Shown: positions 37,626 to 47,785 of the stretch, piece by piece
Numbering within the stretch: position 1 is the first letter of the stretch
Layout of the letters: each line of letters begins with the position of its first letter
Assembly: GCA_025331435.1 (NCBI GenBank)
Contig: JAIWNI010000045.1
Span: 62,001 to 126,000, forward strand
DNA: 64,000 nucleotides
Origin: Choanephora cucurbitarum
Lineage: Eukaryota > Mucoromycota > Mucoromycetes > Mucorales > Choanephoraceae
Direction: 5' to 3'
Program-made: the position numbers and the translations under genes
The notes under the pieces: generated by a model
The model's database searches: none
Told to the model about the DNA's origin: nothing
What the model saw: only the letters and a program-made list of their open reading frames with translations

Positions 37626-38574
37626 ACGAGTAAGAAGCAGACAAATATAAGTATATGCTTGGTCTGTTGACTATTAGCATATGTAAGAGCAGCAGCAGCA
37701 AGCCATGTTATCATGACAGATAAACCTATGTTTTGTGTGATGGACATCTAGATAATACTCTATACAATTGATAAAAAAACAGAAGGGCACATAGCTAGCT
37801 GCATAAATGCAATTAAGCATTCAACAAATAACTGTTTCATATAAATACAGAATAGTCTGTCCAGGTAAAAAAAAAGCGATGTATGTATGCAGTAACAAGT
37901 GGCCAAGTGCTATGATTTGCTGGTGTATTGTATAGCTTAAAGAAATATCAGAGGCATTAAACTATGAGTAAGCTGAGAAATAAATAAATTTGCTTATTGA
38001 CAGAGAAGCTTTGTTTTAGAAGAGTATGATTGATGAGTTTTTGTAGTATTTTTTGATAGCGTGCAAGGTCCAAGGTCATACACGACAATAATATTGAGTG
38101 TCTCGTTTCTTTTAACAAAAAATAGAATAGTTTGTTTGACAGCAAAATTGCTAACAAACTTCTTTCAACTATATTCTTGTCAAGTTTCAAGAGCGATAGT
38201 ATCAGACAAATTGATGCTTTGATAAACAAAACAAAAAAAAGTTTATTAATCAGAGATCTGGTATGAAGGATGATTTGAGGTGAATGGAACGTACCTTAGT
38301 TGGTCAGTAAACGTAAAAACAAAGATCTGTTCTCATTTCGTATAGCACAACATCAGCATTTTTATGGATAAAAGAAGGAAAGAATTCTAGTATTGATGTG
38401 GGATTTAATATTAAAAATAGTTGATGTTTTATAGTCGTAAAAAAGGCTAACTAACGATATGTAGTAGAATGAATTTTGATTAAAAATTGTAAGTTGATAA
38501 GAAACAAGACAAGAATATCATCGATTTAGTAAATGCGGTAAAAACCGACACAGCCAACAACAGGAAGGTAACCT

Positions 38575-38935
38575 CTCAAACAGAAGCACACAGCAAAACG
38601 ACAAAGAGAGACAAAGAGAGACAAAGAGAGACAAAGAGAGCACACAGCAGACAGACAGGCAGACAAAGAAATCACACAGCAAAACGACAGAGAAAGCACA
38701 CAGCAAAACGACAGACAGACAAGCAAAGAGAACACACAGCAGACAGACAAAGAGAGACAAAGAGAGCACACAGCAGACAGACAGGCAGACAAAGAAATCA
38801 CACAGCAAAACGACAGAGAAAGCACACAGCAAAACGACAGACAGACAAGCAAAGAGAACACACAGCAGACAGACAAAGAGAGACAAAGAGATCACACAGC
38901 AAACGGAAAAATCGAGCAGAAGAGAATATCATTGT
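38575..38935 (-). repeat. minisatellite 3' of gene 2, with a 126-bp unit in two copies
   Basis: A 126-bp unit starting GCACACAGCAGACAGACAGG occurs at 38640-38765 and again, essentially identical, at 38766-38891. It is flanked by shorter GACAAAGAGA repeats. 126 is a multiple of three, so frames of 116-125 codons stay open on the minus strand, but these products are just repeat translations (Cys, Leu, Ser). It corresponds to 3115-3440. Confidence 0.9.
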
Positions 38936-38971
38936 TATAAAGAATTATGAAGCAAAGAGCACCTAATATAA

Positions 38972-39009
38972 CGACCTACCGACCACTTGTAATCCGACCT
39001 ACCAACCAC
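38972..39009 (-). repeat. two copies of the 16-base post-stop motif (gene 2)
   Basis: On the minus strand GTGGTTGGTAGGTCGG (39009-38994) and GTGGTCGGTAGGTCG (38986-38972) follow the stop codon by about 20 bases, matching the other family genes. Confidence 0.75.
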
Positions 39010-39030
39010 TGATATAATAATTTGCATACG

Positions 39031-39669
39031 TTACAATGGCAATGCTGCCTTCATTGCAACGACAAAGTCATTACAAAAGACACCATCGTCACTAGCTTCC
39101 GCGGCTTCTTGGAGAGCTTCTGCTATGTCTTGTGTGAAGGCAGCTGTGAAGACACCATCATCATCAGGTGTATTGCAGTCCTCAGCGGCTACAATTGTAG
39201 GCATCAGATCTGCAATAGGAACCCTAATCAGATTCATGAGCTGAGTATTGCTCAGATATTGGTGCTTCTTGCGACGAAAGCACCTGTCCAACGACCTGCA
39301 ACGCTCTGCTTGCGAACAGTGGCAGTTATATGCGTTGCATTTAGGTGTTGAGACAAGGTGACAAGGATCATTTGCCACGATGGCATCACCTTTACTTTCG
39401 CCATCCCTAAGGTTGCTTAGCATGCTCTTGATCTCAGGTAATTCAGGTTCGTAGCAACCAAAGGAAACATTGTAACGCAGCTTAGGTGCTTCTTTTGCTT
39501 CTTCTTCGACTTCGTCTTCATAGGTGAAATGTTCGATGCTGATAAGTATGAATTTGATTGCAAGCAAAACAAAGGAAATTGCCGCAAAGTAAAAAGAGTT
39601 GATAAACCAGTTGACATGGTGAATGAGGCAGGTAATGAACATAAGAGTATCGTTGATAGTATTGAGCAT
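39031..39669 (-). CDS. ALPL-family protein 2, unrecognised membrane/secreted protein (212 aa)
   Basis: The frame is open from 39903, but I place the start at 39669 because AGCAAAATG there matches the paralogue at 47786 and follows the long pyrimidine leader; the upstream extension is T-rich translation of the leader. The N-terminus has two hydrophobic stretches (LMFITCLIHHV and FYFAAISFVLLAIKFILI). An acidic segment (YEDEVEEEAKEAP) follows, then a Cys-rich middle (CNAYNCHCSQAERCRSLDRC), a basic RRKKH, and the C-terminal pair DDDGVFTAAF and DDGVFCNDF ending MKAALPL. Outside the C-terminus it shares little with gene 1, although flanking arm DNA is nearly identical. The six-plus Cys of the middle are absent from gene 1. 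Function unknown. Confidence 0.85.
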   Translation of the reverse strand: MLNTINDTLMFITCLIHHVNWFINSFYFAAISFVLLAIKFILISIEHFTYEDEVEEEAKEAPKLRYNVSFGCYEPELPEIKSMLSNLRDGESKGDAIVANDPCHLVSTPKCNAYNCHCSQAERCRSLDRCFRRKKHQYLSNTQLMNLIRVPIADLMPTIVAAEDCNTPDDDGVFTAAFTQDIAEALQEAAEASDDGVFCNDFVVAMKAALPL

Positions 39670-39775
39670 TTTGCTGTATAGATTTAATGAGATAGAGGGT
39701 AAAGAAAGAGAGAAAAAGAAAAAAGAGAAAAAAAAAGGAAAAAACAAAAGAATATAAGAGTAGGGGGTCTGTGTA

Positions 39776-39812
39776 TTGTTTACATGAGATACAGATGACA
39801 TACTACAAGGGG
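39776..39812 (-). promoter_or_regulatory. conserved promoter block of the ALPL family (copy 2)
   Basis: On the minus strand CCCCCCTTGTA is followed by GTAAACAATAC, with GTAAACA at 39783-39777, 108 bases before the ATG. The spacing equals that of gene 1 (107). The GGGCTTT element of the other two is not evident here. Confidence 0.5.
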
Positions 39813-39819
39813 GGATTCT

Positions 39820-41875
39820 TTTTTTGCGTGTGAGGGCTATCAACAGGGTGTGAGAATGAGCTGATAGTGAAAAATGCACGTAAGAAACATACGATAAATA
39901 CAAAAAAGTAAATTTAAAGTGTCATATCTCTTACCCCGCCGCCCTTCATATCCACAGTATGTAAATCAGTAACATAATTATAAAATAGGAGAGCAAAAAT
40001 AAGATTTGAAAGGAAAAAGATGGATTCTGATTTGGCTACTCAGTAATATATGTTAGAGAACAATGATATATGCATACAATAGTAACTTTCAAAGGTTGTT
40101 CTGAACGATTAAGTAATAAACCATAAAACACGGACAATCTATCCAGGTATTTTCTACACAACATGAGTACATATGCAGAAGAAATAGATAGACTAATATC
40201 ATAAGCCTTTGATAAGGTTGGGTTTTACTATAATAACACCCAAAAAAGAATGTTTAAAAAAACTAAGCCTTATAAAATGATTGTTTAGCAGTGTTATGAG
40301 CTAACTTCAAATGCAACATGCTTTGATCATATAAATACATGAAGTCTGTAAAGAATAGCCAACTATCATCTCAAAGTAATATTTTTCTCAACAAAGACAG
40401 CACATTTGCTTCACAAGACAAGACAAGATCTGTGAGATCATCGTGTCCATGCGAATGGCAGATCTTTCACTTTTTTGGCTTTAGTGCCAGAGTGCGAGAG
40501 ACAGTTAAAGAAAATAACTTTTGTTGGTCAACATATTCCTTTCATCAAGTTGTATTGATTTAGTTAGACTTATGATGAGAAAGGGGACTATCGATAGAGC
40601 TTTGTCGTTTGGCTGCAGCTTAAGCCTACCGTGACTACTTTTGTGCTCCGCTTCCAAAATAGGAAATAGCCAAGGACTCATTACTGTTTTCTTGGTTCTT
40701 TTTAATTAATGCTTGTCTGAACTTCTTTTATTGTTTTGCGTTATAGCAAGACCAAGACAGTGATCAGTGTAAATGGGTAGTGCCATACGCTTGCGTGCTA
40801 ACTTTAGTTTGTGAGATGGCCTCTGATGGCGAAATCCCTTTCGCTATGAGTATTTAATATAAGCTAGTGGAAAATGGCAAACAACATTTGAAGAACAAGC
40901 AATGCTCTATCTTATTTGTTGTGATAAGGTTGAAGGTATTGATAAGAAAGACCACTAATTGATCTTTCAAGATAATCAAGCTGAAGACAACAATTCGACG
41001 AGAGACTTCACAACGATGTCTGATAGCGATATAGAGAATAAAATAACTACTTGTATATGATTATTACCTCTAAATGATTTACGGAAATGTAATAATGTTT
41101 GGCAAGCCAAATATAATTTGATAAAATCAAGAAACAACATCAATAATCTCTCCATGCATTATCTAAAACTGGCAAGAGTTTCTTAATAAGCACCCTGTGT
41201 CAGTCATTAACCAGGTATTTTGACTAATATCTTTATTGCGACTTAAGCAGCAACTCAAGTCCTGCTTTGCAATCAAACTGAAATATCATCATTCGATGTT
41301 AGAGATACAACTTGGTGTTCCGCATTCAAGCTTTCCTTGAGTCATAGCAAACTGCAGCTGTTATCACCAAATATATTTAGCACACATTCTGCGACACTGG
41401 GTAGAATTTGAATAATTATTGTTGACGAAGCAAGTATGGTCAGTGCAACAATATAATTTTAATGGTTTAACCAGTATTTGCGGGATATCTACATACGAAA
41501 GCTCCTGTTGACGACAAGCATATATTGATGTCTGAAGACTTTCGGCAGCTCCCTCCTGTAAATGACATGTCACTTTATAATCCTTTCAAAACAATGAACT
41601 CGCGCAGATTCATCCCATTAATTTACGTTATACATTTAAAATGCGGTATATAATTGCCATAATTAGACAGAGAGATGATGTTGCTTTTGCTCAAGCGTTA
41701 AATAATATGGTTAGGGGCGTCTTTACAGCCATAAACATTGAACTCTTCAAAACAAGGTAGAGGTCAAAATCGCTATACCATAAAGAGTCAATTACATATC
41801 GTAGATGATTTCAATCATTCAATCTCAAAGCTAGTTGGCGTGTTTTGTGAATTTCTGCATGTAATTGGTGTAAAG
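39820..41875. other. unique AT-rich region, one module fragment
   Basis: There is no match to the arms apart from 40799-40851, where GTGAGATGGCCTCTGATGGC is followed by a short frame reading MASDGEIPFAM. This is a diverged relative of the VMTPDGKI piece of the ~1-kb modules. The ORF at 40339-40563 has no recognisable feature. Confidence 0.45.
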
Positions 41876-41877
41876 TA

Positions 41878-43206
41878 CATTGGGGTTGCAAAAAATAAGA
41901 TAAAAATTTAAATTTTCGCAAAATTCATACTATCATTATCAATGATCCTGACCTACTAAACACCATTAAACTATTACTAATTGTCCTGAATTGCTCGAAA
42001 AGTCATTAGAAATTTTTTGGATTTGTTTTTGAACTTTTTATTGCTTTCAAAAAAATCCAAATTGTTGAGCTAGTAGCCAGCTAATATCTTGTTGGCCCAC
42101 CTCTGTGGGCAAGGACATATCTCAGTCTTTTGGGCATGCTTGCAATGAGATTACTCCAATCTTTTGGTCTGAAACTGTCCCATACTTCTTGCAAGCATGC
42201 CTGGTGAGCTTCATCGTTGGGGAAACGCCCGTGTTTGCTTCGGTAGGCCTGCACTCGTCGCTTCATGATCATCCAAAGATTTGCGATCGGTTCTAAATCT
42301 GGCGACTGTGCAGGCCAGTCTAGCACCTACAATTCCTTCTCCAACTTTCAATCTTTTGCAGCCCTACATGTATTAAAAGAAACCCCATCTTCCATTAGTA
42401 TTAGATTTTGCTTCCGTCCACAGAATTCAAGGAGGGCCATTGTATATAGATGATACAAAGCCTTCTCCTTTGCGTTCAATATCGCTGCAGAAGTGAAGTC
42501 GGGACTTACGACCACACCTGATGACACCCCAAATCATCAAGCTGGTCCTACCACTCTTTAAACTAGGTGCTAGACATTCTTCGAAGTACTTTTCAAACGG
42601 TAGGCGCCAAACCATCACCTTCGCAGAATTTTTGCCGTTTTCGAACGAACTTTCATCCGTCCAAATCACCTTCTTCTAGTCTTCCATTGTCCAGTGCTTG
42701 TATTTATTTGCAAAATCGAGTCTTCTTCTGTGGTGGAAGGCATTTAGGAATGGCTTCTTTTGTGCTACTCGGCTTCTATAACACATTTTGCGCAATGCAC
42801 GACGAACGGTATCTCTGTGAACCTTGATAGGCAAAGAGGTCGTCAATTCGGCCAAAGTTGCTCTCCTGTTGAGCGCAATGACCCGCTTAAGAATTCTTGA
42901 AAATCAGGGAGTGAGTTTTCTTGGTCTTCCAGATCCTTTAGCACGATCTGTTGTACCTTGCAATTTTCGCCTTCTCAAAAGTAAGTATACGCTGGCCAAT
43001 TTTACACCTGCAGCTGTTGAAATTTGCCTAGCTTTCATACCATTTTGGCTTAATTTGACAATAAGACGTTTTTCTGCATCAGTTAAGTGGGTTCTTTGAG
43101 CCATTTTGATATAAAAAAGAGATAAAGGGGATCAATCATTCCATGCATTGTCAACATATTTGAGACGGAAATTAAAATTTTTATCTTGTTTTTTGCAACC
43201 CCACTC
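41878..43206 (-). mobile_element. Tc1/mariner element 1 (1329 bp)
   Basis: Flanking TA dinucleotides (41876-41877, 43207-43208) enclose terminal inverted repeats of about 38 bases; the shared core is GGGGTTGCAAAAAA followed by AAGATAAAAATTT. The transposase lies on the minus strand. It is inserted within, or next to, a segment related to the arms (43210-44740). Confidence 0.92.
42081..43104 (-). pseudogene. decayed Tc1-family transposase
   Basis: A cut-and-paste DDE transposase. The N-terminal helix-turn-helix is visible in 43104-42904 (LTDAEKRLIVKLSQNGMKAR and ISTAAGVKLASVYLLLRRRK). A TGA then stops the frame after RPRKLTP. The first catalytic Asp is in IWTDESSF (42427-42669). The second is in LMEDGVSFNTC (about 42390-42420, in another frame with nearby stops). 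The C-terminus reads DWPAQSPDLEPIANLW and ends RGGPTRY. In PIANLW the catalytic Glu of the usual PIENLW is Ala. A frameshift lies between 42427 and 42326. It is certainly inactive. Confidence 0.92.
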
Positions 43207-43207
43207 T

Positions 43208-43970
43208 ACATTTGTTGTTTTAAATGAGCCTTTTGGTTTCATTGGCTTCATTGTTCTGTGCTATTTTAATGTTCTGTGCGATTTCATTACATTAGTCGCT
43301 TTGTTTGAGAGTGTTGATACTCCTGAGAAATACATTCTTATATAGCGCGTACTATTAAATCTGGTACGCTTATCTTGAGTGGCTACTGTATTAGACGTGC
43401 ACATCTTAGCAGAGGCTTTCTTGGATGCATATGCTATACTGCTAATCCAATTACAATGCATACTGTTTTGGTCAATCACTGAGTACTTGAATCACCTGGA
43501 TTCACTATAACCTACAGAAAACTAAATGGTAAGTTGATGATATAGATGTCTAACGCCATTTGAGGCAATCTTTGAAAAACACCATCTGGGATAAAATAAC
43601 ATCAAGACTGTCGGAGCAAAGAATGAAGTCCAAATAATTTTGTGATAACATAAAGTTACTATTGCTTCTAACGCTTGTATACACTGATGGCTTTATTATT
43701 TTACACAAGCTATTTTTGATCATCAGGATGTACATCATTGAATTCATGTATGACAGTTATATCTGATTATTGTTGGACAGCATTCACATTTCATCTACCA
43801 AGTCTTTAACACGCTTCAATAATCTACAACAACCATGTTTGGTCGATCTAAACAGCTCGTTAAATCTCTAGTTTAACTGTATGTGTTACCGTCACTTGTA
43901 CTTTTCTTCACTTTTGTTTATTGAGACCATAGTGCTTTATTATTTCAAAGGCTTCCTTTCTTTTTCAAGA
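43208..43970 (+). repeat. diverged copy of arm segment 7900-8650
   Basis: Matches include CCTTTTGGTTTCATTG with TTCATTGTTCTGTG, and the region GTATTAGACGTGCACATCTT (43388-43408), which parallels 8118-8137. The match to the left arm continues into module copy 5. More diverged than the other copies. Confidence 0.6.
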
Positions 43971-44580
43971 TCTTAGTACTTGCTTATGTTTCTTTACTCT
44001 GACTCTTATGTCTCTAAAGTATACCGCTGACAAGTTGTGCATCCGAGCAACCCACACTCAGGGATCAGTCATTGACTTGATCAGGGATCCGCTCAAACAT
44101 CTGATCCTTCTGGTTGACTTTTTTTTTCCTTTTTGTTTTGCTTTTTATGCTTCACCTTAGTACTCTAATTGGACTGCTTGACCCATGTACACTATTGTTT
44201 GTTATTTCTTTAGCCCATCAAAGCACCTAAAAGACACGATTGTACTATTGTCAGTTACACAATGTATAAGCTGCAGGGCTACTATTTTAATTCCCGACGG
44301 AGTTTGATTTTTGTGTGTTTGTCTTTTTTTTTGGCTTTTTTTGGCTTTTTTGCTTCTGATATCTCTGATATTGAATTCTTTTGTTTCTGCCGGTCCTTTG
44401 TTTGTAACAGTGATAGTAAGCTATGTTAAAACAGAGTCACACGCAAAATGTACTGATCACTTTTTTTTTCGGGCCAGCTCAACATTTGTGATGACACCAG
44501 ATGGCAAGATCTTGGTCGGAGTGAGGACCAACATGAGTCCAAGACAGGTACTGATCAGTGAATTGTAATGCATATACAAA
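43970..44580 (+). pseudogene. ~1-kb module copy 5 (MTPDGKI family)
   Basis: Segments: TDKLCIRATHTQGSVIDLI and RDPLKHLILL (about 44023-44120); CCGACGGAGTTTGA (44293-44307); STFVMTPDGKILVGVRTNMS (within ORF 44311-44568), then a GTACTG donor-like sequence. See copy 2. It is shorter than the arm copies between the second and third segments. Confidence 0.45.
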
Positions 44581-44974
44581 GCGTAAATGTTATCTGTACA
44601 TAGCTATGTCACAAGTTATGACCACGAGATAGCTATACTGTACATACGCAAATGAATCATCAAACACAGACGCTCGCCGGTACACAGCCTGATAATAGAC
44701 GTCCTGAATGAAACAACATCAGATCAACTCGCAAGCTGTAAGCATAAATGTACTATGTGAAGCAGCTTTAGTGCAATTATCGAATGTTAGCTTTTGCAAG
44801 TATACACTGTGATGACAAAATACAATAAACATGACCTGTCTTGCACCTGCATGATGAAGCAATAATACGTAAATGAATAGATGATCATATTCTGCAAGCA
44901 GACGAATTAGTGTATAGTGATATTTTCATTTGACTATAGAAGATGTTCGCAAAGCCATCTACTAGTGCGGTAAT

Positions 44975-45375
44975 GAGAATAAGTAAGGCAATCACTTTTT
45001 GTCTCTTGCTTTTACGTGGCTCTGTACTAAAAGCCCTATAGATTGTCTTTTCTCACCTTTTGATCACGAACGGCGGCTGTCACTTTCGCTAGAATGTTCA
45101 TGGCTCCATCATCTATGGTTGTGCGAGGCCGGTCCGCTAACTGAGTGCGCCATAGTAGACGTCACCATTCGATGATGCGGGTTTTGACAGCCATGTCATA
45201 GTAATGCGCTCAGTCAACAAAGTTTTGCGTTGGCTGTGGGCAGTGGAGATCGGAGGTCTAGATGGAGGTTGAGTGTGGGAGTACATGGTTAGCTGCCTTC
45301 ATGCGGCTACTCTAGTTAAAAACTTTCAGCCAAAAAGAAAGAAAAAAACAAAGAAAGTGAAACCATAGGCCGACG
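44975..45375 (-). pseudogene. GC-richer block with exon-like segment (copy 3)
   Basis: Minus-strand frame: HYYDMAVKTRIIEW, TGA, LLWRTQLADRPRTTIDDG, AMNILAKVTAAVRDQK, then GTGAGA at about 45057. The TGA is in the same place as in the 31.9-kb copy, while the codon upstream that is a stop there is Tyr here. The intervening sequence between module 5 and this block (44590-44970) has no gene. Confidence 0.4.
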
Positions 45376-47600
45376 ATAACATAGCGCCTGAGTGAGTAGC
45401 GCAACTGAGTATGTTCTGCCTAATATCGAGAATTTAATGTCAGGTATCTGGTAGTAGTCTGTAAAAAAATACGTATTCACTAACAAAGAGAGATATGCAT
45501 CAAAAGATTCAACACAAAAAAATTATTTTCATCGTCCCGTCATAAGTAGCACTTTACAATACTGAGCGCATTATCGATGGCTGTATTAGGAGTAAAAAAT
45601 GAACAAGAGACTTGGAGAGCAACATGACCTCCTTGAGTTATCTTTTTTATGATTACCTTTTTTTTTCTACTTTATCATTTATTGTTACTTTTCTTTGTCT
45701 TCTAATTAAAGTGTCAGTCTACCAAAAATTCATTGTTTAACTCGAAACTCCAACTCAATCAATGAAAGCACCATGTTCAGTATAAATGCCTTTGCAATAT
45801 CTAGAGGTGCTGTGCAAGATCAATAATAACTGAACAAGATGGATCATGCGAGTTTCTGTTTTAGATTTATCTTTTGTTTATTGTTACTATTCAGCTTCAT
45901 GCAACTTGATCTTGACAGATCCCTATAACTACCGATGATATTCGGATTCAAGTGAGCTCATATCAACCACAACGACGAGCATACCTACTTCTACCGTAGA
46001 AATACATAATAGCTGCTAGTATTGTTTTGTTCTTTTTTTCATTAGGCTTTTTGTTAAATTTCTTTCTTTTATTATCTTGCTCTTCAAACGTGATTGCCTA
46101 AAAATTTAATAAAACAACAATTAAGGTGTTACGAGCTTGTATGATCTTTATTTTGTCAAGCGGACAACATTGGGATGTATGCAAGTATCTAATTTTTGCA
46201 TGCAATTCAAAAAAAATAGCGGCTCGTAAGAAACAAAACAGACTCTAAGCTGCGTGTTTTATCCGAAATATGCAATGAAAACCCTAAGCTCACATGATTG
46301 GATAAGATTTTTGGTCCTGACAGTTAAAGTAGTCCAAGTTGTTCGAGATCTTTTCTCTCTCTTTCTCTTTATTTTTCAGTTTTTACTCAATACGTTGTTT
46401 TAGAGCAGCATTCACTGACTGTTGTACGATGTAATGTTAGACAAATAGCACTGATATTTTAGTCCACACCTCAGTATGACCATCTTGACTTTTGTAGATT
46501 GTTAATCAAGGCTAACATTTTGCACTCGGTTATCGACGTTGTTAATAAAGCGGCCTGAAAAGCTTTATAATATGCTATATTGACAATGATGTTTTCATAC
46601 ATCAACTCATAGACAAAATGTAGTAAGAAGGCTAAAACAAGGAGGTTCTCAAATTCTTACTGGGAGACAACAAGACAAAGAGACCAAAAATGAAAACTGA
46701 TATTCTTTGCAACCACTGAGTAAGTTGTCCTGTGCACGCCTTGTAGATTTCAAGAGCAACCAAGCAAAAACTTCAGAAGCAAAGCTTGAAAAAGACTTGA
46801 GAGAAGGAAGAGCGATTGATACAGATTAAAGAGAGTAGTAGATTGTTGGAAGGTAGTATGGGAGGGTAGCATAGGTGAACCAATGACAGATGCAGTGAAC
46901 GACTCACTTTGAAAGACGAATTCAAATCACCCGATGCCAAAGCATACTTCAACAACGCATTGGCATTTTTTCAGACCTGTGATTAGAGATAAATGAATTT
47001 TGATCAAACATGTCGCTGTAGTCTTAAAGACAATCGATTTGAAGTTACTTACAATTGTACGTAGACTCGTTCCTTTTTTCTTTTTTTTGGAAAAGCAAAA
47101 GCAACAAAATAATTAAAAGCTAGTTCAAATTGTATAGTGTTCAAGTTATGGTTATTATAGTCAAAGTCAAGCGACTGTTACTTTTGACTCAAGAGTGTGC
47201 TCACTGCTTTTACAAGGAAAACCGTGCTAGATTTATAAAAGGGCAGAAATTTACTGTACTCGAATATACGCCTTGCTAAGAATAATGCACAATGCCAATC
47301 ACTTGCAATAAACAAACCTTTACTGTAATCAATCACTAGAATCTGAGAAAACCTATATAATGAGCTAAGTATTTTTGGTTTTTTTTTCCTTTTGTATTTA
47401 TTGTTGAGCACATTTTCTTTATAATGATCATCTTTTCTTTTATTTTTTAAATAAAAACTATATCATCAAATGATAAATATTTACAGATAGCATAACTAAA
47501 TATCGGATGGTTAATAACAGAAAATTAAAAGGGTGGCGTCAGAGTTTAAAAAAAATATTTCGACCTACAGTACAATTTTTTCATGTATTCCAAAAGGGTC
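45376..47600. other. unique AT-rich region without a recognisable gene
   Basis: The longest frames are 60-77 codons (46773-46955 and 47178-47411, minus), with no motif. No match to the arms beyond about 45430, and no tandem arrays. Confidence 0.5.
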
Positions 47601-47614
47601 ATGTACGGATGCAT

Positions 47615-47662
47615 TATCATCCCCCATGCAAAATCGGGCTTTGTATTTGATGTAAACAATAA
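47615..47662 (+). promoter_or_regulatory. conserved promoter block of the ALPL family (copy 3)
   Basis: CCCCCATGCAAAATCGGGCT, followed by TTGTATTTGATGTAAACAAT, with GTAAACA at 47652-47658, 128-134 bases before the ATG at 47786. It shares GGGCTTT with gene 1 and GTAAACAATA with gene 2. A pyrimidine tract follows at 47690-47755. Confidence 0.5.
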
Positions 47663-47785
47663 CCAGTGTTCCTCTATTGATAATATCTCTTTTTTTCTTC
47701 TTTTTTTCTTTTCTCTCTCTCCTTTTTCTCTCTATCTCTCTATATTCTCTATTGTTTTATTCGCAACATCAATCTTCTTAGCAAA

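Larger units (their letters stand above)
23200..38590 (-). repeat. right arm of the large inverted repeat
   Basis: Reverse complement of 3400-19720 (see left arm), without the 0.9-kb left-arm insertion. Homology fades inside the minisatellite downstream of the ALPL gene at 39031. Segments without their own entry (24720-24988, 28480-29050, 32120-32960, 34500-35600, 35890-36690, 37630-38510) are AT-rich and show nothing beyond the mirror image of the left arm. Confidence 0.95.

Noticed and set aside
38518..38895. ORFs of 116-125 codons rich in Cys, Leu and Ser
   Set aside because: Two overlapping frames are both open because the repeat unit (126 bp) is a multiple of three. No start context or homology.
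38580..38900. Regular repeats resembling a CRISPR array
   Set aside because: Units are contiguous with no unique spacers, and the sequence is eukaryotic in character.
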